Below are positions 51,464 to 58,994 of a DNA stretch of 64,000 nucleotides, piece after piece. Within the stretch, counting starts at the first letter, position 1, and every line of letters starts with the position of its first letter. This stretch comes from Pseudomonas brenneri (GTDB taxonomy: Bacteria; Pseudomonadota; Gammaproteobacteria; Pseudomonadales; Pseudomonadaceae), in NCBI RefSeq assembly GCF_007858285.1, contig NZ_VFIL01000009.1, positions 62,001 to 126,000 of the forward strand, written 5' to 3'. Both the position numbers and the translations under genes were made by a program. Below the pieces are notes generated by a model. It was not told where the DNA came from. It saw nothing but the letters and a program-made list of their open reading frames with translations, and did no database searches.

Positions 51464-51482
51464 CTTTAAAGATTACTTTAAG
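51464..51482. promoter_or_regulatory. Repeated CTTTAAAG patch upstream of tonB
   Basis: CTTTAAAG (51464-51471) is followed by ACTTTAAG (51475-51482). The surrounding gap (51334-51572) has no other gene. It becomes AT-rich from 51430. Similar CTTTAAAG sites precede the receptor gene (45562) and the amino-acid ABC operon (56830). It may be a promoter-linked sulfur-control site; this is inference. Confidence 0.35.
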
Positions 51483-51572
51483 AGATAAGCGTCTGCCCCC
51501 GATGATTCAGCTCTCGACGGTTGCCCCGCAGGCCCGTCGGTTTTTTCGCTGAAGAAAGCAGGGAGTTAATCA

Positions 51573-52367
51573 ATGGGCAATGTCCAGACCGCCGTCAGTG
51601 CACATGAGGCGCAGTGGCGCCAGGCACCGAGTGGTGAGTTGGTCGACCTTGGCCGGCCGCACCGCGCGCCCTTGGGGCAGTTGCGTTTGCAGAAACCCCC
51701 CAAGGGGATCTTGAGCCGGCGTGAAGGCATTTTGTTGGGCCTGCTGGCGCTGGCGCTGCATGGCGCGGTGATCTATTGGGTCAGCCAGAAACCGCTGCCG
51801 GTGCTGCCGATTGTGCCGCCGGAAATTCCACCGATGACCATCGAGTTTTCCCAGCCGGCGCCGCCGGTGGTGGAGCCGCCACCGCCTGTACCGCCGCCTG
51901 CGGTCGTGGAACCACCGCCACCTGTGGTGGATGAGTTGGCGGCCAAGCCGGCGCCACCCAAGCCGATTCCAAAGCCCAAGCCCAAACCGGTGCCCAAGCC
52001 CGAACCCAAGCCGGTCGAACAGCCACCTGCGCCGCCTGTGCCTGCACCGCCCGCACCCAAGCCGGCACCCCCTGCGCCCGCGCCGGTAACCCCAGCTTCG
52101 GCCAACGCCGCGTACCTGAAGAACCCGGCGCCCGAGTATCCCTCACTGGCCCAGCGCCGTGGTTGGGAAGGCACGGTGTTGCTGCGGGTGCATGTATTGG
52201 CCAGCGGCAAGCCCGGTGAAATCCAGGTGCACAAGAGCAGCGGTCGCCAGCAACTCGACGACGCCGCACTGACCGCCGTGAAGCGCTGGAGCTTCGTCCC
52301 GGCCAAGCAGGGCGACGTGGCGCAAGACGGCTGGGTCAGCGTGCCCATCGATTTCAAGATTCATTGA
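51573..52367 (+). CDS. tonB: TonB, energy-transducing protein
   Basis: The protein has 264 aa. A cytoplasmic N-terminus of about 50 residues precedes the membrane helix (GILLGLLALALHGAVIYWV). A long Pro-rich spacer with many PPP and PKP units follows, about residues 75-170. The TonB C-terminal domain (YPSLAQRRGWEGTVLLRVHV, KSSGRQQLDDAALTAVKRW) ends the protein. It heads tonB-exbB-exbD. Proximity to the receptor gene suggests a dedicated system for the ats locus. Confidence 0.93.
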   Translation: MGNVQTAVSAHEAQWRQAPSGELVDLGRPHRAPLGQLRLQKPPKGILSRREGILLGLLALALHGAVIYWVSQKPLPVLPIVPPEIPPMTIEFSQPAPPVVEPPPPVPPPAVVEPPPPVVDELAAKPAPPKPIPKPKPKPVPKPEPKPVEQPPAPPVPAPPAPKPAPPAPAPVTPASANAAYLKNPAPEYPSLAQRRGWEGTVLLRVHVLASGKPGEIQVHKSSGRQQLDDAALTAVKRWSFVPAKQGDVAQDGWVSVPIDFKIH

Positions 52368-52409
52368 GCCTGTGCTCGACACTTTATCGCTTACACCGAG
52401 GACCACATC

Positions 52410-53135
52410 ATGACGTTACTGGCATCTCCACTTGAATCCATCGAAAGCGCGGTGATCTGGCTGCTGGTGGTTTTTTCCGTCGCCACCTGGGGCCTGGCCC
52501 TGCTCAAGGGCGTGCAGTTCGGCCGCCTCAAGGCTCAGGATCGCAAGTTCCACAAACAGTTCTGGGCGGCGTCGAGTCTCGATTCGGCCGCCGAGCTGAG
52601 CGAAACCCACCCCGGCGCTGCCGCTCGTGTGGCCCAGGCCGGTTACGCCGCGATCCAGGTGGGCGATGCACCGCACGCCGCAGACTTGAGCCAGGCGATC
52701 AACCATCAGGACCGCCTGGAACGTGCCCTGCGCCAGCAGATCGTGCGTGAACGGCGCTCCCTGGAAACCGGCCTGGCGGTGGTCGCGAGCATCGGCAGTA
52801 CTTCGCCGTTTATTGGTCTGTTCGGCACGGTGTGGGGGATCATGGAAGCGTTGAAAGGCATCAGCGCTGCCGGCTCCGCCAGCCTCGAAACCGTGGCCGG
52901 TCCGATTGGCGCGGCGTTGGTCGCGACTGGTGTGGGGATCGCCGTCGCCGTGCCGGCAGTGCTGGTCTACAACTACTTCCTGCGTCGCCTGAAGCTGACC
53001 GCTGCCGACCTGGATGACTTCGCCCATGACTTCTACAGCCTGGCGCAGAAAAATGCGTTCCGCGTGCTGGTCCACCCGGCGCTGCACAAAAACACCGCCC
53101 AGGGCAGCGCGCAAAAAGTGAAGGAGGCGTCCTGA
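52410..53135 (+). CDS. exbB: ExbB, TonB-complex proton channel subunit
   Basis: The protein (241 aa) has three membrane segments (VIWLLVVFSVATWGLALL, TSPFIGLFGTVWGIMEAL, VATGVGIAVAVPAVLVYNYFL). The MotA/TolQ/ExbB family block GLFGTVWGIMEALKGIS is present. It forms the proton-driven motor with ExbD, which starts 1 bp after its stop. Confidence 0.94.
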   Translation: MTLLASPLESIESAVIWLLVVFSVATWGLALLKGVQFGRLKAQDRKFHKQFWAASSLDSAAELSETHPGAAARVAQAGYAAIQVGDAPHAADLSQAINHQDRLERALRQQIVRERRSLETGLAVVASIGSTSPFIGLFGTVWGIMEALKGISAAGSASLETVAGPIGAALVATGVGIAVAVPAVLVYNYFLRRLKLTAADLDDFAHDFYSLAQKNAFRVLVHPALHKNTAQGSAQKVKEAS

Positions 53136-53136
53136 T

Positions 53137-53538
53137 ATGGCCTTCTCCACCCAAGACAGCGACGAGGTACTGAGTGAGATCAACGTCACGCCCCTGGTGG
53201 ATGTGATGCTGGTACTGCTGGTGGTGTTTATCGTCACCGCCCCACTGCTGACCAATGCGATCCCGATCAACCTGCCCAAGACCGAAGCCGTGGCCCCGGT
53301 GGAGCAGAAAGACCCGCTGGTGGTGAGCATCGACGGCGCCGGCAAAGTGTTTATCAACAAGGATGAAATCCAGCCGGACCTGCTGGAATTCAACCTGCAG
53401 GCCGCCAAGGCGAAGGACCCGCAGGTGCGGGTACAGCTGCAGGCTGACGATGGCGTGAACTATGGCGAAGTAGCTCGGGCCATGGCGTCGATTGAGCGAG
53501 CGGGGATTACCAAGCTGTCGGTGATTACTGCGCGTTAG
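53137..53538 (+). CDS. exbD: ExbD, TonB-complex motor subunit
   Basis: The protein (133 aa) has a single N-terminal membrane helix (VDVMLVLLVVFIVTAPLL), including the Asp essential for proton use in TPLVDVMLV. A periplasmic domain with LPKTEAVAP follows. It is the last gene of the operon; a terminator follows at 53563. Confidence 0.94.
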   Translation: MAFSTQDSDEVLSEINVTPLVDVMLVLLVVFIVTAPLLTNAIPINLPKTEAVAPVEQKDPLVVSIDGAGKVFINKDEIQPDLLEFNLQAAKAKDPQVRVQLQADDGVNYGEVARAMASIERAGITKLSVITAR

Positions 53539-53562
53539 TGTCAAAAGCCTCGACAATTTTTT

Positions 53563-53595
53563 GGCCGTCTCCTTGGCAGGGTGCGGCCTTTTTTT
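53563..53595 (+). terminator. Rho-independent terminator after exbD
   Basis: GGCCG (53563-53567) pairs with CGGCC (53584-53588) around a long loop that could pair further. TTTTTTT follows. Confidence 0.7.
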
Positions 53596-53640
53596 GCCTG
53601 GGATTTAAGTTACGGCACAAAAAATTATGGGAGTGAGCTC

Positions 53641-53732
53641 ATGTGGGAGCGGGCTTGCTCGCGAAGACGTCGGCCCAGCAAACATTGATGTTGCCTGACC
53701 CACTGCTTTCGCGAGCAAGCCCGCTCCCACAT
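53641..53732. repeat. REPIN-type inverted repeat
   Basis: ATGTGGGAGCGGGCTTGCTC is mirrored by GAGCAAGCCCGCTCCCACAT. The inside differs from the other copies. The following AT-rich 53733-53850 includes ATTCCTTAACGAAT (53781-53794), an ATTC/GAAT palindrome similar in style to the oscA site. Confidence 0.9.
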
Positions 53733-53850
53733 TATTTGATCGATGTGGCTGTGTTTTTGGTTATTAATAAATAGCTTCTTATTCCTTAACGAATATATGC
53801 CCCATCCCTATACTGGTCAGCAACGTTAAACGCTGCAGGAGGGCACACCC

Positions 53851-54432
53851 ATGCACAGCGAGTTGATCCGTTACCTGATCGTGCCGGGCTGGCAAGGATC
53901 GCCAGAAGATCATTGGCAAACCCATTGGCAGAACAGCCTGCCCAACAGCGCTCGCGTGGAGCAGGCCGACTGGCTGACCCCACGCCGCGAAGATTGGGTG
54001 GCGGCCTTGGCCGAAGCCATTGCGGCCGACAGCACTCCGGTGATCCTTATCGCCCATAGCCTGGGTTGCATCACCGTGGCGCACTGGGCGGCCAGCGCGC
54101 CGTTGCAGTTCCTGCGCCAGGTGCGTGGTGCCTTGCTGGTGGCCCCGGCGGATGTCGAGCGCCCCGCATGTGCGCCGGCATTGCGCAACTTTGCACCGAT
54201 TCCCCGTGACCTGTTGCCGTTTCCCAGCCAGGTCGTCAGCTCCGACAACGACAGTGCAGTCAGCGCCCCTCGGGCCCTGGAACTGGCGCGTCACTGGGGG
54301 GCGGAAGCCGGGATTCTCGCAGGCGCCGGGCATATCAACGTGAAGTCCGGCCACCAGCGCTGGGAGCAGGGTTTCGCCTACCTCTATCGTCTGCAAAACC
54401 GTCTGGAGCATCACTCCCGGCGCCGCGCCTAA
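53851..54432 (+). CDS. Serine alpha/beta hydrolase, RBBP9/YdeN-like
   Basis: The protein (193 aa) opens with the family strand RYLIVPGWQGSPEDHWQ. It carries the nucleophile motif AHSLG (Ser at about residue 71), an acid in VSSDNDSAV and the His in GAGHINVKSGH. The small size and lack of a lid are typical of the RBBP9/YdeN family. The substrate is unknown. It precedes the sigma-54 type ATPase gene by 51 bp, and similar hydrolases occur near organosulfur genes in pseudomonads. Confidence 0.88.
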   Translation: MHSELIRYLIVPGWQGSPEDHWQTHWQNSLPNSARVEQADWLTPRREDWVAALAEAIAADSTPVILIAHSLGCITVAHWAASAPLQFLRQVRGALLVAPADVERPACAPALRNFAPIPRDLLPFPSQVVSSDNDSAVSAPRALELARHWGAEAGILAGAGHINVKSGHQRWEQGFAYLYRLQNRLEHHSRRRA

Positions 54433-54483
54433 TATCTTTTCAACGCCCCGTCCCTATGAGTGGAATTGGGGCGGGAGCCTGCC

Positions 54484-55410
54484 ATGAGCCTGCATGAAAC
54501 CTTTGGCCAGCCACTGCTGACCTTCCCCGACGCTGAAAAAAGCCCCCTGAGCATTCGCGCCAAGGCGCTGGTGTTTGTCGACCCCCGTTCAAGGCAACTG
54601 CGCGAAGACCTCGAAAGCCTGGCCCCGCGTGCCTTGCCGGTGTTGATTCGTGGCGAAACCGGTAGCGGCAAGGAATTGCTGGCGCGCCATATCCATCGCG
54701 GCAGTGACCGCAGCGGCCTGTTTGTTTCGGTCAACTGCGGCGCGATCAGCCCTACCTACGCCGATGCCGAATTGTTTGGCTATGCCGCCGGCAGCCACAA
54801 CGGCGCCGCCAGCAGCCGGGCTGGCTGGTTCGGCTCGGCCAACGGCGGCACCTTGTACCTCGATGAGATCGGCGACTTGCCGTTGCCGATCCAGATCAAG
54901 CTGCTCGCCGCCCTGGAAAACCACGAAGTCACCCGCGTCGGCGCCCATCAACCGAGCCCGGTGGATGTGCGTCTGGTTGCCGCCACCAGCATCGACCTGG
55001 CCCAGGCCGTGGCGGTCGGAAAATTCCATGAGCGCCTGTTCCATTACCTCAGCGAAGGCCAACTGGAACTGCCGGCGCTGCGCGAGCGGGTGGGTGACAT
55101 CCTGTCGTTGGCCGAGTACTTCCTGGGCATCTACAGCCAGCGCCTGGACTTGCCGGTGCCGTTGATCAGCGAGGCCGCGCAGCAGGTGCTGGAGCAGCAC
55201 AGCTGGCCGGGCAATACCCGGGAACTGGAGAACGTGATCCACTTTGCGCTGCTGGTCAGCAGTGGCGATGAGATCTTGCCGGAGCATTTGAACCTGCCGG
55301 TGGCCTCGGTGGTACAGATTGAGCAGCAGGTGCGTCAGATCCTGAGCAGCGGCAGCGAAGTCGAGCGCATAGCGTTGACGCGTCTGTTTCAAGGCTTAGG
55401 CTCTGTATGA
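54484..55410 (+). CDS. Sigma-54 activator-type AAA+ protein without HTH (SfnR-like)
   Basis: The protein has 308 aa. The AAA+ domain is intact at Walker A (GETGSGK, 57-63), Walker B (TLYLDE, 123-128) and the NTRELENVI helix. Two key parts deviate. The sigma-54 contact loop, normally GAFTGA, reads GSHNGA (103-108). The C-terminal Fis-type HTH is missing: the protein stops 35 residues after the AAA+ domain at LFQGLGSV. No receiver or GAF domain is present at the N-terminus. The nearest known type is SfnR, an activator of sulfone use. GGGAG lies 7 bp before ATG 54484. Confidence 0.82.
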   Translation: MSLHETFGQPLLTFPDAEKSPLSIRAKALVFVDPRSRQLREDLESLAPRALPVLIRGETGSGKELLARHIHRGSDRSGLFVSVNCGAISPTYADAELFGYAAGSHNGAASSRAGWFGSANGGTLYLDEIGDLPLPIQIKLLAALENHEVTRVGAHQPSPVDVRLVAATSIDLAQAVAVGKFHERLFHYLSEGQLELPALRERVGDILSLAEYFLGIYSQRLDLPVPLISEAAQQVLEQHSWPGNTRELENVIHFALLVSSGDEILPEHLNLPVASVVQIEQQVRQILSSGSEVERIALTRLFQGLGSV

Positions 55411-55561
55411 ACAAAATGGAATATCAACGTGAATAAAAGGTATTGTTCGGGAATAAAAAATATCGGTATTGTCACTTTCACGCCGCGATAGCACATCGCT
55501 GGCACTCCCCTATAAGAAGTGGCCGTCACCGACGTCCCGGATTTTCGATTAAGGACACTGC

Positions 55562-56344
55562 ATGAAAAAGGTTCTGTTGTTCACCGCACTGGCGGCTGCC
55601 CTGACTGCCGGTATCGCTCAAGCCAACGAAAAACTGGTGATCGCGGCCACGCCGGTGCCGCACGCCGAGATCCTTGAGCTGATCAAGCCGACCCTGGCCA
55701 AAGAAGGCGTGGACCTGGAAATCAAGGTCTTCACCGACTACGTGCAGCCGAACGTGCAAGTGGCCGAGAAGCGCCTGGACGCCAACTACTTCCAGACCCT
55801 GCCGTACCTGCAGAACTTCAACAAGGGTAAAGGCACCAACCTGGTCACCGTGGTTGGCGTGCACGTTGAACCGTTCGGCGGCTACTCGAAAAAGATCAAG
55901 AAAATCGAAGACCTGAAAGATGGTGCCACTGTTGCCATTCCCAACGAAGGCTCCAATAGCGGTCGTGCCCTGTTGCTGCTGCAGAAGGCCGGTGTGATCA
56001 CCCTCAAAGACCCGACCAATGCCCTGTCCACGCCAAAAGACATCGCCAGCAACCCGAAGAACCTGAAGTTCAAGGAGCTGGAGTCGGCCCTGCTGCCGCG
56101 TGTCCTGGACCAGGTTGACCTGGACATGATCAACACCAACTACGCCCTGGAAGCCGGCCTGAACCCGGCCAAGGATGCGCTGATCATTGAATCGTCCGAT
56201 TCGCCGTACGTGAACTTCCTGGTAGCCCGTCCAGACAACAAGGACAGTGCCGCCATCCAGAAACTGTCCAAGGCCCTGACCAGCCCTGAAGTCAAAGCCT
56301 TCATCGAGCAGAAGTACAAAGGCGCGGTGGTGCCGGCGTTCTGA
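55562..56344 (+). CDS. metQ: MetQ/NlpA-family substrate-binding protein
   Basis: The protein has 260 aa with a signal peptide (TALAAALTAGIAQA, then NEKLVIAATPVPHAEIL), without a lipobox. The family blocks VDLEIKVFTDYVQPN, LDANYFQTLPYL, NEGSNSGRALLLLQ and DMINTNYALEAGL are present. It should bind methionine or a related sulfur compound. No MetN or MetI gene is adjacent, so it must share an ABC complex encoded elsewhere. A terminator follows. Confidence 0.9.
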   Translation: MKKVLLFTALAAALTAGIAQANEKLVIAATPVPHAEILELIKPTLAKEGVDLEIKVFTDYVQPNVQVAEKRLDANYFQTLPYLQNFNKGKGTNLVTVVGVHVEPFGGYSKKIKKIEDLKDGATVAIPNEGSNSGRALLLLQKAGVITLKDPTNALSTPKDIASNPKNLKFKELESALLPRVLDQVDLDMINTNYALEAGLNPAKDALIIESSDSPYVNFLVARPDNKDSAAIQKLSKALTSPEVKAFIEQKYKGAVVPAF

Positions 56345-56369
56345 TTGAGCAAACCCCCTTCAAGGTTTG

Positions 56370-56404
56370 AACGCCGACGGCTGATATAGCGTTGGCGTTT
56401 TTTA
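56370..56404 (+). terminator. Rho-independent terminator after metQ
   Basis: AACGCC (56370-56375) pairs with GGCGTT (56394-56399), with further pairing in the loop (GGCT/AGCG region weak). TTTTTTA follows. It lies 26 bp after the stop. Confidence 0.7.
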
Positions 56405-56425
56405 TTGGGCAATGATGGTCAAAAT

Positions 56426-56514
56426 TGTGGGAGCTGGGCTTGCCCGCGATGCAGGCACCTCGGTGTGTCAGTGACACAGAGGTGATGCTATCGCGGGCAA
56501 GCCCGGCTCCCACA
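56426..56514. repeat. REPIN-type inverted repeat with an extra half unit
   Basis: TGTGGGAGCTGGGCTTGCCC pairs with GGGCAAGCCCGGCTCCCACA. GTGTGTCAGTGACACAGAGG lies in the loop region. A further half unit (CCCGCTCCCACATGGG) follows to 56534. Confidence 0.85.
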
Positions 56515-56549
56515 CAAGCCCGCTCCCACATGGGTGGGTGTTATGCCTG

Positions 56550-56633
56550 TTAATCCCGGCTGTTGATCGCCCGGCGCAACGCCACCAACCACTTCACCAA
56601 TTCCTGCGGATCAATCGGTTTCGCCTCGCTCAT
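56550..56633 (-). CDS. Possible 27-residue protein
   Basis: On the minus strand ATG (56631-56633) opens a frame of 27 codons to TAA at 56550-56552, encoding MSEAKPIDPQELVKWL followed by a basic tail ending INSRD. AGGGA lies 7 bp before the start. The peptide is a plausible amphipathic helix. No family is recognised. The small size leaves doubt; the good ribosome site and sensible composition are the only support. Confidence 0.4.
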   Translation of the reverse strand: MSEAKPIDPQELVKWLVALRRAINSRD

Positions 56634-56915
56634 CTGTCATTCCCTCGCTGGTTAAATGGCCCTCAGTCTGGCCATGCGCTGTCCATCCCTGTCGTTCAGC
56701 GCTGAAAAATAGACCCTTCCTACACGCCCCAGAACCATAGCTGTCATCTGCCAACCCGGCGAACCCACAGGTTAGTTTTTTGGGTGATATCAATATGCTA
56801 TTTCGGTATTTAAATTTTATTTTTTATACCTTTAAAGTCAGCGCTTCGCGACGTTACCCACGTCGAACCGGACTGCGTTTACGCCGCATTACCCCTGCGG
56901 CGCCCAGGACTAGAA
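56634..56915. promoter_or_regulatory. Upstream region of the amino-acid ABC operon
   Basis: No convincing gene is present. A strongly AT-rich block (56775-56840) contains TTTTATTTTTTATACC and CTTTAAAG (56830-56837), the latter as upstream of tonB and the receptor gene. The start at 56916 has only a weak ribosome site (CCAGGA). Confidence 0.4.
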
Positions 56916-57581
56916 ATGACCTTCGATTACGCTTTTATCCTCAGCACCCTGCCGGCGTTTCTCAAGGCCGTGGGGGTGACCTTGCAAGTGGGTTTGATCG
57001 CCATTGCCACCTCGCTGCTGGTGGCGCTGATCAACTCGGCCTTGCTGGTGTTTCGCACCCCGTACCTGTCGCGCCTGGTGGCGCTGTACGTGGAGTTGGC
57101 GCGTAACACGCCGCTGCTGATCCAGCTGTTCTTCGTGTACTTCGCCCTGCCGGCCCTGGGCTTCAATATCTCCGGGTTCTGGGCGGCGATCATCACCATG
57201 ACCTTCCTCGGCGGTGCCTACCTCACTGAAGTGCTGCGTGCCGGGGTGGAAGCGGTGCCGCTGGCGCAGATCGAGTCGGGCAAGTCCATCGGTCTGTCCG
57301 ACTGGCAACTGCTGCGCCATGTGATCCTGCCCCAGGCCGGGATCCTCAGCCTGCCGGCGCTGTTTGCCAATTTCATTTTCCTGCTCAAGGAGACCACGGT
57401 GGTCTCGGCAGTGGCAGTGCCGGAGATTCTCTACACCACCAAAAGCTACATCGCCCTCTACTACAAGACTTACGAAATGCTCGCCGTGCTCACGCTGATT
57501 TGCGTGCTGTTGTTCTTGCCGCTGTCGCTGTTGCTCAGCCGCCTGGAAAGGAGGCTCCAGCATGGCCAGTTCGGGTCTTGA
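56916..57581 (+). CDS. Polar amino-acid ABC permease (HisM/YecS family)
   Basis: The protein (221 aa) has about five membrane helices. The family motif VELARNTPLLIQLFFVYFAL and the EAA loop QIESGKSIGLSDWQLLRHVI are both present. It pairs with the second permease that overlaps it by 20 bp. The operon gives permease-permease-ATPase-binding protein, all overlapping. Cystine or another sulfur amino acid is the likely substrate from the sulfur context, but the sequence alone does not prove it. Confidence 0.9.
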   Translation: MTFDYAFILSTLPAFLKAVGVTLQVGLIAIATSLLVALINSALLVFRTPYLSRLVALYVELARNTPLLIQLFFVYFALPALGFNISGFWAAIITMTFLGGAYLTEVLRAGVEAVPLAQIESGKSIGLSDWQLLRHVILPQAGILSLPALFANFIFLLKETTVVSAVAVPEILYTTKSYIALYYKTYEMLAVLTLICVLLFLPLSLLLSRLERRLQHGQFGS

Positions 57582-58221
57582 GTTGTTGTGGGTGTCGTTG
57601 CCGCAACTGGGCAAGGGGGCCGCGCAAACCCTGTCGATTTCCTTTTTGAGCATCGCCTTCAGCACGGTTGGCGGGGTGTTGTATGGGGTGCTGCGCACCT
57701 TGAATGTGCGCGCGATCAACCTGCTGCTGCGTATTTACCTGGAGTTGTTCCGCGCGATTCCGGTGCTGGTGTGGCTGTATCTGCTGTTCTTTGGCCTGCC
57801 GATTTTCACCGGCCTGAGCATCCCCAGTTTCTGGTGCGCGGTGCTGGTGCTGTCGCTGTGGGGCGCCAGTGAAGTGGGTGAAGTGGTGCGCGGCGCCTTG
57901 CATTCGCTGCCGCGCGGGCAGCGGGAGGCGGGCCTGTCGATTGGCTTGTCGGCGCCGCAGCTCTACGGCTACGTGCTGTTGCCCCAGGCGCTCAAGCGCA
58001 TGACGCCGCCGACCATCAACGTCTACACGCGGATCATCAAGACCAGTTCCCTGGCAGTGCTGATCGGCGTGGTGGACGTGATCAAGGTCGGCCAGCAAAT
58101 CATCGAGCGCACCTATGAGTCGGTGTTGATCTACGGCGCGCTGTTCCTGTTTTTCTTCTTTATCTGCTACCCGTTGTCAGCCGCCTCCAAGGTGCTGGAA
58201 CGGCGCTGGGCCCAAGCATGA
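57562..58221 (+). CDS. Polar amino-acid ABC permease
   Basis: The protein (219 aa) is the second membrane subunit. It carries LELFRAIPVLVWLYLLFFGL and the EAA loop QREAGLSIGLSAPQLYGYVLLP. It overlaps both the upstream permease gene (20 bp) and the ATPase gene (4 bp), so production is coupled. Confidence 0.9.
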   Translation: MASSGLELLWVSLPQLGKGAAQTLSISFLSIAFSTVGGVLYGVLRTLNVRAINLLLRIYLELFRAIPVLVWLYLLFFGLPIFTGLSIPSFWCAVLVLSLWGASEVGEVVRGALHSLPRGQREAGLSIGLSAPQLYGYVLLPQALKRMTPPTINVYTRIIKTSSLAVLIGVVDVIKVGQQIIERTYESVLIYGALFLFFFFICYPLSAASKVLERRWAQA

Positions 58222-58994
58222 GCGCATTGATCGAGTTCCAGGGTTTCAACAAGTTCTTTGGCGAACAGCAGGTGCTCAACGGCATCGACCTGAGCGTGCA
58301 AAGCGGTGAAGTGGTGGTAATCCTCGGCCCCAGCGGCTGCGGTAAAAGCACCTTGCTGCGCTGCCTCAATGGCCTGGAAGTGGCCCACAGCGGCAGCCTG
58401 CGGTTTGCCGGCAAAGAGCTGCTGGATAAACACACCGACTGGCGCCAGGTGCGCCAGGATGTGGGCATGGTGTTCCAGAGTTATCACCTGTTCCCCCATA
58501 TGAGCGTGCTCGACAACATCCTGCTGGGCCCGCTGAAAGTGCAAAAACGCGAACCCCGCGAAGCCCGTGAGCAGGCGGAAAAACTGCTGGAGCGGGTAGG
58601 GCTCGCCGACAAGCGCGATGCGTTCCCGCGTCAGTTGTCTGGTGGTCAGCAGCAACGCATCGCCATCGTCCGCTCGTTGTGCATGAACCCTCAGGTCATG
58701 CTGTTTGATGAAGTCACCGCCGCCCTTGACCCGGAAATGGTCAAGGAAGTGCTGGAGGTGATCCAGGACCTGGCGCGCGATGGCATGACCCTGCTGATCG
58801 TCACCCATGAAATGGCCTTCGCCCGTGCCGTCGCCGACCGCGTGGTGTTTATGGAGGCCGGCCGCATCCTCGAACACAACACCCCCGAGGCATTCTTTAC
58901 GAACCCGCAGACCGCACGCGCGCAGCAGTTCCTGGAGAAGTTCTCCTTTGTTTCAACACTGCCCAAGAAAATCAAGGAACTGGAGCTGTCATGA
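58218..58994 (+). CDS. Polar amino-acid ABC ATPase (GlnQ family)
   Basis: The protein has 258 aa. Walker A is GPSGCGKST, Q-loop VFQSYHLFPHM, signature LSGGQQQR, Walker B VMLFDEVTAALDPE and His switch IVTHEMAFAR. The DEVTAALDP form and EMAFAR are typical of polar amino-acid importers. It overlaps the genes on both sides. Confidence 0.93.
   Translation: MSALIEFQGFNKFFGEQQVLNGIDLSVQSGEVVVILGPSGCGKSTLLRCLNGLEVAHSGSLRFAGKELLDKHTDWRQVRQDVGMVFQSYHLFPHMSVLDNILLGPLKVQKREPREAREQAEKLLERVGLADKRDAFPRQLSGGQQQRIAIVRSLCMNPQVMLFDEVTAALDPEMVKEVLEVIQDLARDGMTLLIVTHEMAFARAVADRVVFMEAGRILEHNTPEAFFTNPQTARAQQFLEKFSFVSTLPKKIKELELS

Noticed and set aside
55499..55515. TGGCAC upstream of metQ as a sigma-54 promoter next to the sigma-54 activator
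   Set aside because: The -24 box is good but the -12 position reads TATAAG rather than TTGC, so the full promoter is not supported.
55411..55561. SAM or other riboswitch upstream of metQ
   Set aside because: No conserved multi-stem arrangement or expression platform is visible in the 151-bp leader.
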